Shown here one piece after another: positions 44,226 to 53,514 of a stretch of DNA of 64,000 nt. The stretch is from the NCBI GenBank assembly GCA_009911175.1, contig QXWX01000021.1:1-64000 (forward strand), given 5' to 3'. The DNA is from Lachnospiraceae bacterium (GTDB taxonomy: Bacteria > Bacillota_A > Clostridia > Lachnospirales > Lachnospiraceae). The notes below the pieces were generated by a model. The model worked only from the letters and a program-made list of their open reading frames with translations. It was not told the origin of the DNA and ran no database searches. The position numbers were made by a program, and so were the translations under genes. Position 1 is the first letter of the stretch, and the number at the start of each line of letters is the position of its first letter.

Positions 44226-44948
44226 ATGGAAGAAAAGGAATATTCGAATCTGTATAAAATCGTAAATATTGTGCGGCGCCAAAAAGATCGGGCAGATCTG
44301 GAAGCGGTGCGCTGCCTTCTAAACGACAGGATGCGCCTTCGAACCGTGGCTAAGGAAGAACCGATATTCTACATAGAAGACGGAAAAGACTTGGTGTATT
44401 TGGTGCTTCGTGGAAGCTATATCAATTACCGGGTCTCCCTGAATGGAAAGGTAAACATATTGGGACGTGAAAAAGCCCCAGTATGGAGTGGCATAGACCG
44501 GGCGGCCAATGCGTCTAATATTAATTTTACAGAAAACAAGACAATGGAAGAATGTATTGTCCTCGAAATCGATGCAAAATATTTTTTGGAGGCTGTGGAG
44601 CATGATGGCCGATTCGGATTATATATAATCAAACATATTCTGAACAAGATGACAGATATCTCGGGAAAATCCGACCGTCTGATCTTCCATGACACAAGTG
44701 AGCATTTTGCCTACTTTATTTTGAAATACTGGAAAGATCATCATGATGCCGCCGGAAACAGCAGGATTGAGATGAAAAACGCGGATCTGGCCGATGAAGT
44801 CGGAATCAGCCAGAGGTCTCTGTATCGGATACAAAACGCGTGGAAGAATGAAGGGCTGATTTCTGTGAAAAATGGGAATATTGTAGTGACTGCCGGGCAG
44901 ATTCGAAGACTTCAGGAGATCTTTTATTGGATGATAAAAAGGCGATGA
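44226..44948 (+). CDS. Crp/Fnr-family regulator with altered C-terminus
   Basis: A 240-residue cyclic-nucleotide-binding-like regulator. The N-terminal beta-roll includes FYIEDGKDLVYLVLRGSYI and a central long helix (YIIKHILNKMTDIS). The C-terminal winged helix has KNADLADEVGISQRSLYRIQN as the helix-turn-helix. No Fnr-type cysteine cluster is seen. ATG 44226 follows GACGGAGG. The last ten codons (FYWMIKRR) derive from a copied piece of the AAA gene beginning at 44921, so the native end is lost, though the DNA-binding domain is intact. Confidence 0.82.
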   Translation: MEEKEYSNLYKIVNIVRRQKDRADLEAVRCLLNDRMRLRTVAKEEPIFYIEDGKDLVYLVLRGSYINYRVSLNGKVNILGREKAPVWSGIDRAANASNINFTENKTMEECIVLEIDAKYFLEAVEHDGRFGLYIIKHILNKMTDISGKSDRLIFHDTSEHFAYFILKYWKDHHDAAGNSRIEMKNADLADEVGISQRSLYRIQNAWKNEGLISVKNGNIVVTAGQIRRLQEIFYWMIKRR

Positions 44949-44985
44949 ATGTATATATGAACCGGGTTGCCTTCGCCACATTCAG
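44921..44985 (+). repeat. 65-bp copy of an internal segment of the AAA gene
   Basis: Matches 41671-41735 with one mismatch (G/A at 44944 against 41694). The copy supplies the stop of the Crp gene. The following gap, 44986-45235, holds no gene I can support; short frames beginning ATGAAAATT are uninformative. Confidence 0.92.
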
Positions 44986-45235
44986 TTGCTTGAAACTTGA
45001 AGGGAATTACCACAATTCGAAATGCAATTCAGCAATTCGGCATGACTATGAAAATTGTTGAAATATTCACCGGTTCTGGTAAAATATAAAAAGGGATCTG
45101 GTTATGAAAATTTTGTTTTCATCCGCCAAGGGAAGACGCAAAAAGAACGAACAATGGAATTGATAATATCGGAAAGAGATATGATAAGGATATTTAGAAA
45201 GAAGAATTACATATGTGAAACAGGAGGAATGATTC

Positions 45236-45763
45236 ATGGAGTTATATACACATCGGCTGATCCTTCGGTCCTGGCAATTAGATGATGCGGAAAATCTATA
45301 TCAATACGCGAAGAACCCCAATGTCGGCCCGGTGGCAGGATGGCCGATACATACAAGCGTTGAAAACAGCCGGGAGATCATACAAACTGTATTTGCCGAG
45401 GAAGAAACATACGCCGTTTGCCTGAAGACAGATCATCTGCCGATTGGATGTGTCGCCATTACAGTCGGCGCGCGAAGCAATATGAAGCTTCCGGACGATG
45501 AAGGAGAGCTCGGCTATTGGATCGGGGAACCGTTCTGGGGGCAGGGACTGATCCCGGAAGCATGTACAGAACTGATACGCCATGGTTTTGAGGATTTAAA
45601 ACTGAAAAGGCTGTGGTGCGGGTATTTTGAGGGAAATGAAAAGTCCAGGCGCGCGCAGGAAAAATGCGGGTTTGTTTACCATCATACCAAGAAAGATATA
45701 CATTGGGAACTGATGGACGATATCCGCACGGAACATGTTACAGTATTGGAACGGAACGGATGA
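45236..45763 (+). CDS. GNAT acetyltransferase (RimJ/RimL type)
   Basis: A 175-residue N-acetyltransferase. The start MELYTHRLILRSWQLDDAE is typical of the RimJ/RimL-like GNAT_3 group. Acetyl-CoA-binding region: LGYWIGEPFWGQGLIPEACTE, followed by LKRLWCGYFEGNEKSRRAQE and KCGFVYH. AGGAGGAAT precedes ATG. Target (ribosomal protein, antibiotic or small amine) cannot be told from sequence. It marks the left border of the decayed defence island. Confidence 0.9.
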   Translation: MELYTHRLILRSWQLDDAENLYQYAKNPNVGPVAGWPIHTSVENSREIIQTVFAEEETYAVCLKTDHLPIGCVAITVGARSNMKLPDDEGELGYWIGEPFWGQGLIPEACTELIRHGFEDLKLKRLWCGYFEGNEKSRRAQEKCGFVYHHTKKDIHWELMDDIRTEHVTVLERNG

Positions 45764-45776
45764 GTAGAATGATGAA

Positions 45777-45839
45777 TCGAAGCAAGCCGGGAAGGCGTCA
45801 GCCTCAATCAGTTGGTATTATATAAGCTGGAGCAATAAA
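45777..45839 (+). pseudogene. 3' remnant of a HicB/CopG-like antitoxin
   Basis: Twenty codons ending in TAA encode EASREGVSLNQLVLYKLEQ, the ribbon-helix-helix tail of HicB-type antitoxins (A-E-GVSLNQ-). The frame is closed by a stop just upstream, so nothing else of the gene remains. Confidence 0.5.
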
Positions 45840-45903
45840 AAACTCGAATAAAAATAATATGCAGCACTGCCATTGAAAAAAACACAAAGGAACGGAATAA
45901 AAG

Positions 45904-46844
45904 ATGATCACAGGTGAATTAAAGAACAAAGTCGATAAAACCTGGGGGATGCTATTTTCAAGGTGCCCACTCCGGCTATGCTGACCAAGCTGATCGATGG
46001 GATTGATTCCTTGGAGCTGGGAGACTCGGACAGCAAAGGCGACCTGTATGAATACCTTCTGTCCAAGGTGGCGACGGCAGGCGCCAATGGCCAGTTCCGG
46101 ACCCCGAGGCATATCATCCGGATGATGGTGGAGCTGGTCAGACCGAATCCAAAAGACTGGATCTGTGATCCGGCCATGGGTTCTGCCGGATTTCTGGTAG
46201 AGGCGCGGACCTATCTGCGGGAGCGCGAAGAAGAACTCTTTTTCGATCCGGAATTAAACAGACATTTTCATGAGGATATGTTTTTCGGTTTCGATATGGA
46301 TCGGACGATGCTGCGGATCGGGGCGATGAATATGCTCCTCCACGGTGTCGATAATCCCGGTATTGAGTACTGCGACAGCCTGTCAGAAAACAATACGGAT
46401 TTTGAGAAATACACACTGGTACTGGCAAACCCGCCCTTCAAGGGAAGCCTGGATTATGAAGGCGTGTCCACGGCGATTCTGGTATTTACAAAGACCGGTG
46501 CGGGCGGAACGGAGAAGGTCTGGTTCTATGATATGAAAGCGGACGGATTTTCTCTTGATGATAAACGTCAGCCCGTGCAGGAAAACGACATCCCGGATAT
46601 TGTCCGCAGATACCATAACCAGGAAAAAGAGGCGGAGCGGAAGCGGACCGAGCAGAGCTTTTTTGTAAAACTTTCAGAAATTCAGGAGAACGACTACGAC
46701 CTGTCGATTAATAAGTATAAAGAAATTGAGTATGAGGCGGTACATTATGACCCGCCGCTGGCGATATTGGACAGGATTGAGAAGATGGAAGAGGAGATAC
46801 AGAAAGGGATGGCGGAGTTGAGGGAGCTGCTGAGTGCGGAGTAA
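45904..46844 (+). pseudogene. hsdM: Type I restriction-modification methyltransferase, internally deleted
   Basis: ATG 45904 begins MITGELKNKVDKTWGML, a standard HsdM start, but after about 17 codons the frame breaks and resumes near residue 90 of the family (TPAMLTKLIDGIDSLEL). Motif I region (DWICDPAMGSAGFLVEA) and the N6-adenine motif IV (LVLANPPFKGS) are intact. A second, in-frame deletion then jumps from GSLDYEGVS to STAILVFTKTG, removing about 75 residues that normally include IVPDGVLFGSS. The C-terminus (NDYDLSINKYKE) is normal. It cannot encode an active enzyme. Confidence 0.85.
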
Positions 46845-46866
46845 ACTTTCTGGATTTGTGGCAGTA

Positions 46867-46993
46867 TATACTGAGCGCCAGATAAATCTGCCGCTTAGTA
46901 TAATGTGACGCACACAGCCGCATGAGGAATTTTGCCGCTTCACGGCTACGGCTGACGCGATACTCAGGGCAGATTCCATCGGCCGTGAGTATA
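46867..46993. repeat. Dispersed repeat family B, complete copy
   Basis: A 127-bp element bounded by TATACTGAGCGCC and GGCCGTGAGTATA. Each end is itself a hairpin-like unit: TATACT with AGTATA at 46867-46902, and GATACTC with GAGTATA at the right. A central CCGCATGAGGAATTTTGCCG separates them. In the rest of the gap 46845-47156 the frame EINEMLEENGITPIGSDPSLQ (stop near 47140) looks like another lost gene's end. Confidence 0.75.
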
Positions 46994-47156
46994 ACTAAAA
47001 CGGCGGAGTATTGAATGAAAGGCGAAGAATATGTTTATCAATGTGTCTTAGAAGTCTGTACGGAGAATTCTATATGAAATTAACGAAATGTTGGAGGAGA
47101 ACGGAATTACACCGATTGGAAGTGATCCGTCGTTACAGTAAGGAGGACAAATACGA

Positions 47157-49690
47157 ATGAAGGGCTCGGAATGCAAATTTGTGAAATACATGGAAGGATC
47201 GGATAAGCGTTTTGTTATTCCAGTTTATCAGCGGAACTATGACTGGAAAACCGAAAACTGCAAACAGCTTTATGATGATCTCGTAAAGATAATCAAAGGG
47301 CATCGGAAGAGCCACTTCTTTGGAAGTCTTGTTTCTGTATATAACCCGGACGGACATAACGAGGAATTCCTTATTATTGATGGGCAACAGCGTTTGACTA
47401 CGGTATCGTTGCTATTTCTTGCCATGTATAATCTGATAGATCAGGGGATTATTGCCCCGGAAACATCAAACCTGAAGCAGCGCATCTTCGAGGAGTACCT
47501 TGTGGATAAGTGGAAGCCGGAAGATACTCGGATCAAACTCAAGCCAGCCAAGAATGACCAGATGGCCTTTGGCAGACTCTTTTCTGATCCGACGGAGCAC
47601 ATCCGGGAATCAAACCTGACAGTGAACTATAATTATTTCTATGACCGTATTCAAAAGCAAGAAATTTCCATTGATGAGTTATACGACGCCATCTGCTGTC
47701 TGGAAATTATCAACATCCGGCTGGATATGGAGGACAATCCTCAGCTGATTTTTGAGAGCCTTAATTCCACCGGACTGGATTTGAGCGAGGGTGATAAAAT
47801 CAGAAATTTTATTCTCATGGGATTGCCTTCTAAGGAACAGGAGGACTACTATGAGAAATATTGGAATAAATTGAGATCTGCACGAAGTACGATGTCAGTG
47901 CGTTCATCAGAGATTACCTGAGCGTAAAGCAGCAGGCTATTCCGCAGCAAAAGAAGATATATACGAACTTTAAGGATTTTGTTGAACTGGGGAAATATGA
48001 AACGGAACAACTCCTGATAGAGATGCTTGCGTATGCCAAACGCTATCAGATGCTACTTGGAACCAGCACCGGAAACAAAGCTCTTGATGCTTGCATAGCA
48101 AGGCTCAATCGGTTGGAAACAACTGTAACAAGACCATATTTCCTTGAAGTGCTAAGACTTTACAATGAGAATAAGATTTCGCTTGCTCAGGTTACGGATA
48201 TTTTCCTAACGACGGAGAATTACCTCTTCCGCAGGACTATTTGCGACCTTCCAACCAATGCCCTGAACAAGATATTTCTCATGTTGCATCGGGAAATCAT
48301 CCGGTATGACGGAACTGATGATAATTACGTTGAAAAGCTCAAGTATGCGCTTCTATCGAAAAAGGAACGTGCTCGCTTTCCGGATGACGAAGAATTCTCT
48401 GCTGCCTTTGCAGAAAGACCGGTTTTTCTTACGAACAGCAAAAACAAGATCTACATCTTGGAGAGGATTGAGAATTTTGGCACATCCGAGGATAAGGATG
48501 TCTATCGCCATTGTGATGATGGCACGTATTCAATTGAACATATTATGCCGCGGCATCTTACCCCTATCTGGCAAAAGGAACTTGGCGATGACTATGAGCA
48601 GATACATGAAAAGTGGCTGCATAGAATCGCAAATCTAACGTTAACGGCCTATAACTCGAAATATAGCAACAGCTCATTTGCCGAAAAGAAGACCATGCAA
48701 AATGGCTTTGATGAAAGCGGCATCCGGATGAATACTTGGATTTCCAAAAAGGATAGGTGGACGCTGGCGGAATTGGAGGAACGTAGCGGATATCTTACCA
48801 ACAGAGCCTTGACCATATGGGTAACTCCGGTCACATCATTCGAGCCGGAAGAAAAACAACTTGATACCTATACACTGGAAGATGAAGACGAACTGACAGG
48901 AAGACTGATAGCGAAGTTCACATTTAAGAATACAGAACAGCCGGTATCAACCTGGGTAGAGATGTTTCAGAAAGTTATTCAGATTTTATATATTGAAGAC
49001 AAGTCGGTTATCACAAAGCTGGCTTTGTCTGAAGAAGACAATATTGCGCTCCATTTCAGCACTAATAAAGATGCTTTCACAAAATCTATGGAAATAGGTG
49101 ATGGTATCTACGTATGGACAAATACAAGCACTGCGAGCAAGCTCTCTGTCCTTAACCGTCTGTTCAAGCTTTATGATGAGGAACCGGCAGATTTGGTGTT
49201 CTATCTGAGAGACGATAGAGAAGCTAATGAAGATGAACCGGGAAGCAGATACGAACTGAGAAGAAGATATTGGACATACGCACTTCCGATTATCCAGAAA
49301 GCGCACGGCGCAGGAGGTTCGTTCTCCAATGTGAATCCGTCAAGAGATAACTGGATCAACGGTTTCTTTGGTGTTGGAGGATTTTATCTGTGCTGCGTTG
49401 CAAACTTTGATGCAGCGCGTGCGGAAGTAGTGTTCAGCAGATCCAGTAAAGATGAAAACAAAGCGGCCTTCGATAGTCTGTATGCGCATAAGTCAGAAAT
49501 CGAAGCAGTACTCGGCACAGCGCTTCACTGGAATCGAGGTGATGATATTAAATCCTCGAAAATATACATTCAGCTAAATAATGTCAGCATTGAGAATGAA
49601 ACCGATTGGCTCCAGATGGCGAATTTCCATGCGGACTGTACAAAGAAGTTTTACGATGTGATTGTTCCGTACATAGCAAAACAAAACTGA
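47157..49690 (+). pseudogene. GmrSD-like DUF262/DUF1524/DUF4268 protein, frameshifted
   Basis: Two frames make one protein of about 845 residues. The first (to 47921) is a DUF262 domain with FVIPVYQRNYDW and the NTP-hydrolysis motif IIDGQQRLTTV. The frame then shifts near 47867-47872, where one base appears missing; the next frame continues YDVSAFIRDYLSV and supplies the DUF1524 HNH nuclease (IEHIMPRHLTPIW, then NLTLTAYNSKYSNSSF) and a C-terminal DUF4268 domain (GFFGVGGFYLCC region). Intact homologues are type IV-like restriction enzymes against modified phage DNA. The break leaves the two parts separate; the second part starts at 48023 only by default. Confidence 0.82.
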
Positions 49691-49703
49691 CCCGAGGTTT
49701 TCA

Positions 49704-49832
49704 ATGGGTGAGTATTACGATTGGGTAAATGCAGATAAAAAAGAATGCATCTGTCCAAATGACTTTGATTTCGGATACAAGCGAACAGAATCATTGAGTC
49801 CGTCCGAAGATAGAAAATTCAAAGTGCATTGA
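49704..49832 (+). pseudogene. Remnant of a small conserved gene (MGEYYDWVN type)
   Basis: ATG 49704 after a GAGG site begins MGEYYDWVNADKKE, a start I recall from a conserved small Bacillota protein in toxin-antitoxin neighbourhoods. After about 30 codons it runs into a copy of the DUF2442 gene tail and stops at TGA 49830. Confidence 0.4.
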
Positions 49833-49890
49833 TATTGATCTGGATACATTGTATGAGTAGGATGCAGTAAAAGAGAAAATAGCGATTTAG
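49822..49890 (+). pseudogene. 3' remnant of a second DUF2442 gene
   Basis: Codons CIDIDLDTLYE-stop-DAVKEKIAI match the end of the intact DUF2442 gene (51340-51402, CIDIDPDTLYMLDAVKEKIA). An in-frame TAG (49858-49860) replaces the Leu codon TTG of the intact copy. Confidence 0.75.
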
Positions 49891-49990
49891 CTATGCTGAT
49901 GCTGTAGGAATATTTTTCTAAAATGATTGAAATACAATTTTGGGAAAAGTATAATGAAACTATCTATATTACCTGGAAGGAGGAGGTCTG

Positions 49991-50842
49991 ATGGCTGGTG
50001 TAAGTGTTTATGTAAAACCGGAAATAATCAACTGGATTCTGCAAACGATTCAGTTTGAAAATATTGCCGGCTCTGCGATTGATTTATGATATAAATGGCA
50101 GTCCGGTGAAAAGACTCTCACTTTTAACCAAGTAGAAGATATGAGTAAAAAGACGAATATTCCCTTTGGGTATTTCTTTCTTGATAAGCCTCCTGTAGAA
50201 GAATGTTCGATTGTTGAATATCGCGCCGTTGACAGCGCTATGATAGCCGAACCCAGCCGGAATCTCATGGATACAGTTGATTTGATGACAGATATTCAGG
50301 AATAGATGTCTGAATATGCAGTTGAAAACGGGCAGGAAGAATTGGAGTATGTTGGAAGTGCGGCAGGGGCGACAGATGTTATGTCTGTTGCAGACGATAT
50401 CCGAAAGAAACTGAATATTCAGGTTGACTGGTATAGTGACAGACAGAATGCAAAGGAATCCCTCCGTTTTTTGAAAAGAAAAATGGAGAATCTTCATGTT
50501 CTTATCATGATGAGCGGAATTGTTGGAAATAACACTCGCAGGAAATTAAGTGTCGATGAATTTCGGGCATTTACTCTTGTGAATAAATATGCACCGCTGA
50601 TTTTTATTAATTCCTGTGACAGTGACAATGGAAAAGTGTTTTCTATCCTTCATGAGCTGGCACATGTGTGGGTGGGAGAAAATAGTTTTTACAATGCGCC
50701 AATCCATGCAAATTTTGGAAATCGTGGGATGGAAAAGTTTTGCAATGCTGTAGCGGCGGAGGTTCTGGTTCCGACGCAATACAATATACAGAAGTATATA
50801 GGCTTACGAACACAAATAGAAAGATGTTTGAGAGATTGTTAA
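49991..50842 (+). pseudogene. ImmA/IrrE metallopeptidase with two in-frame stops
   Basis: A single reading frame from ATG 49991 (GGAGGAGG upstream) encodes MAGVSVYVKPEIINWIL, then TNIPFGYFFLDKPP and the zinc-protease motif HELAHVWVGE, as in ImmA/IrrE-family proteins with an antitoxin-like N-terminus. TGA at 50087-50089 and TAG at 50303-50305 interrupt it without loss of homology on either side. The C-terminus also ends early, after VPTQYNIQKY. The part after 50306 keeps the active-site motif, but no ribosome-binding site is evident there. Confidence 0.75.
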
Positions 50843-50854
50843 AGGAGAAAGAGG

Positions 50855-51115
50855 ATGCCAGTAATATCATTGTTTTTTGGAATAAGAGTAACTATGTATT
50901 ATGATGATCATAACCCACCGCATTTCCATGCAGAATATAATGGAAATAGAGCATTGGTAGAAATTGACGAAGCTAGAGTTATAAAAGGAGCATTGCCATC
51001 GCGACAGCTAAAATTGATTTTGGCATGGTGTGTATTGCATCAGGACGAATTAATGCAAAATTGGGAATTAGCTAAAGATGGTAAAGAACTCAATAAAATT
51101 GCGCCATTGATGTGA
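50855..51115 (+). CDS. DUF4160 protein
   Basis: An 86-residue protein with the DUF4160 signature YYDDHNPPHFHAEYNG, and usual length. AAAGGAGAAAGAGG precedes ATG 50855. It overlaps no other gene and the DUF2442 gene follows within 12 bp. Such pairs are widespread and have been proposed as toxin-antitoxin-like modules; function unproven. Both genes lack lesions, unlike their neighbours. Confidence 0.85.
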   Translation: MPVISLFFGIRVTMYYDDHNPPHFHAEYNGNRALVEIDEARVIKGALPSRQLKLILAWCVLHQDELMQNWELAKDGKELNKIAPLM

Positions 51116-51126
51116 GGAGGGCAAAT

Positions 51127-51402
51127 ATGTATCCCCAAATTATTCAGGTTGTTCCGACAGAAGATTACACGGTATATGTGTATTTTGAAGACGGTAAAAT
51201 AGTATGCTATGATGTAAAACCGTTATTAGAAAAAGAAGTGTTTGCTGTTTTGAAAGAAAAAGAATATTTTATAAAAACCTGTACCATAATGAATGATACT
51301 TTAGCATGGGATATATCTGGGAACTGGGATAGTTCGAAATGCATTGATATTGATCCAGATACTTTATATATGTTGGATGCGGTAAAAGAGAAGATAGCGT
51401 AA
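51127..51402 (+). CDS. DUF2442 protein
   Basis: A 91-residue protein matching DUF2442: YTVYVYFEDGKIVCYDVKPLL, an internal TLAWDISGNWD and CIDIDPDTLY. TGAGGAGGGC precedes ATG 51127. It is paired with the DUF4160 gene 11 bp upstream. A remnant of a second copy lies 1.5 kb upstream at 49822, showing that the pair or this gene was once duplicated. Confidence 0.85.
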   Translation: MYPQIIQVVPTEDYTVYVYFEDGKIVCYDVKPLLEKEVFAVLKEKEYFIKTCTIMNDTLAWDISGNWDSSKCIDIDPDTLYMLDAVKEKIA

Positions 51403-51429
51403 TGCTTATATTTGTGAGGATAAACGGAA

Positions 51430-51660
51430 GTGGAAAAAGTAAGAATTGGAGAATTGACTAAAATTCGAACAGGAAAATTAGATGCTAATGCTGCATCTTA
51501 GGATGGAAAGTATCCATTTTTTACATGCTCCAAAGAAACTTTGAAAATATCGACATATTCATATGATTGTGAATGTGTTTTGATAGCTGGAAATGGAGAT
51601 TTAAATGTAAAGTATTATAACGGGAAGTTTGATGCTTATCAAAGAACATATAGCATCTTC
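51430..51660 (+). pseudogene. hsdS: Type I specificity subunit remnant
   Basis: GTG 51430 opens VEKVRIGELTKIRTGKLDAN, followed by an in-frame TAG (51499-51501), then DGKYPFFTCSKETLKI and CVLIAGNGDLNVKYYNGKF, the typical first target-recognition domain of HsdS. At about 51660 the frame passes directly into HsdR sequence, with an abrupt rise in GC. The rest of hsdS is deleted. Confidence 0.78.
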
Positions 51661-53260
51661 GACCTGGAGCGGGGCGTGCCGACCTTTGCCTACGAGCTGG
51701 ATCAGGCGGTGGAGGAAGGCTATCTGGTGGATTACAGCACCAGGGAATATAAGACGAAGATCATGGAAGACGGCATTCATTATGACCAGCTTTCCGAAGA
51801 GGAAAAAGAGGAATTTGAGGAAACCTTCAGCAATGACTAGATGATCGACAAAGATATTTCCGGGAATGCGGTCAATGAGTGGCTGTTCAATGAGGACACC
51901 ATCTGCAAGGTGCTGAGTGCCCTGATGGAAAATGGTTTGAAAGTGGAGGGCGGCGACAAGCTGGGAAAGACGATCATATTTGCAAAAAACAGCCCTCACG
52001 CCCAGGCAATCGTGGAGTGCTTTCAAAAATATTATCCGGAGTACGGTTCGGATTTTATCTGCCGGATCGACTACAGCATTTCCTATGCAGACACGCTGAT
52101 CGACGATTTCAGCACAAAGGATAAACTGCCGCAGATTGCGGTTTCCGTGGATATGCTGGATACCGGGATCGACATTCCGGAGATTCTGAACCTGGTCCTT
52201 TTCAAAAAGGTTCGGAGCTATTCCAAATTCTGGCAGATGATCGGTAGAGGAACCCGGCTCTGCAAAGACCTGTTCAGACCGGAAATGGACAAGGAAGCAT
52301 TTTTGATCTTTGACTTCTGCAATAATTTTGAGTATTTCCGCGCCAATAAAAAGGGAAAGAAAAATCGGAATGGCAGAACCTGGAGACCGCCTCCGTATCG
52401 GATTAAAAGAACATATTGCGCCGTTGATGGTGCCCAGGCGCGAGGATGAGCTTGCAAGGCGGTTTGACTATCTGATGCTGAGTATGGAATTGTCCCTGCC
52501 GCAGAGTAAAAATATAACCCGGAATATAGGAATTGTCATGCAGACGGCGGACCAGTTTTCCCGGCTCTATACGATTCCGCAGGTCAGAGCGACGCAGTAT
52601 TCGATCGAACGCGCGCTGTCAGAGGATTTTTGGGAAAATTCCACGATCCTGGATATGGAGCGCATCCGGGAAGCGCTTCGGGATCTGCTGAAATTTATTG
52701 AAAAAAAGAAAACACATATTTACTATACGGACTTTGAAGACAACATTATAGAAGAAAAAGAAGGGGCAGCGATCTACATTTCCCATGACCTGAAAAATTA
52801 CAAAAAGAAAGTGGAATATTATCTGAAAGAGCATCAGGATCATTTGGCCGTGTACAAGCTTCGCCGGAATAAACGCCTTACGCCGGAGGAATTTGCGGAG
52901 CTGGAACGGATCCTGTGGGAAGAGCTGGGGACGAAGGAAGAGTACCGGAAAGAATACGGCGACACCCCGGTCGGCCGGCTTGTGAGGAAGATCGTGGGCG
53001 TGGACCGTGAGGTGGTCAATGCCGCGTTCAGCGATTTTCTGAGCGAGGAAAAATTAAACCTGAACCAGATGCGTTTCGTGCGTCTGATGATAGATTATAT
53101 AGCGGTCAACGGAAATATCGAAGATAATCAGGTCCTGATGAAGGATCCTTTCCGAAGCGCAGGAAGCATTACGGCACTTTTTGGAAATGACCTGTCAGCG
53201 GCCTGCGAGATCATGAAGGTCGCCGAGGAATTTCGGAAAAATTCGGAAATAACGGCATAG
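51661..53260 (+). pseudogene. hsdR: Type I restriction subunit, multiply broken
   Basis: The N-terminal nuclease and first helicase domain are missing. Remaining text begins FDLERGVPTFAYELDQAV, is interrupted by TAG 51838-51840, continues through the second helicase domain (KTIIFAKNSPHAQAIV, SVDMLDTGIDIPEILNLV, QMIGRGTRLC), shifts frame in an A-run near 52370 and loses an internal piece before EHIAPLMVPRREDELARRFD. The C-terminal domain up to 53260 is intact (LTPEEFAELERILWEELG). No active translocase could be made. Confidence 0.85.
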
Positions 53261-53365
53261 ACTAAGGAAAACAATAAAGCGAAATATTGCATCCAGCTCA
53301 AGGAAAAGCCGCATGACGATGAGAGGTCGGATGGCGCAAGGCACTGAAAAATACAACTCGACTCC

Positions 53366-53402
53366 GTTACTGTTCACACCCTGACCGGGCGCTCACAGTA
53401 AC
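53366..53402. repeat. Dispersed repeat family C, left-end hairpin
   Basis: GTTACTGTTCACACCCTGAC and the rest through CACAGTAAC match 35434-35470 with one mismatch. It lies between the decayed defence island and the gltA promoter. Confidence 0.85.
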
Positions 53403-53442
53403 CTCGACTCCATCTATTCATAAATATTTAATATACATTTCA

Positions 53443-53471
53443 TTGTACAAACGTTGTTTTTTTAGTATAAT
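53443..53471 (+). promoter_or_regulatory. gltA promoter
   Basis: TTGTAC (53443-53448), a 17-bp spacer and a perfect TATAAT (53466-53471), 44 bp before the gltA start. Confidence 0.8.
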
Positions 53472-53514
53472 GGAAAAGTATATCATGAGAATTTGAGAAG
53501 AGGAGGAGAGGTTC

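Noticed and set aside
44986..45235. Short frames beginning ATGAAAATT as small genes
   Set aside because: They are under 25 codons, lack good ribosome-binding sites and show no recognisable pattern.
49858..51840. General recoding of TAG as an amino acid
   Set aside because: Intact genes such as the response regulator end in TAG, and the same genes also carry frameshifts and deletions. Decay is the simpler reading.
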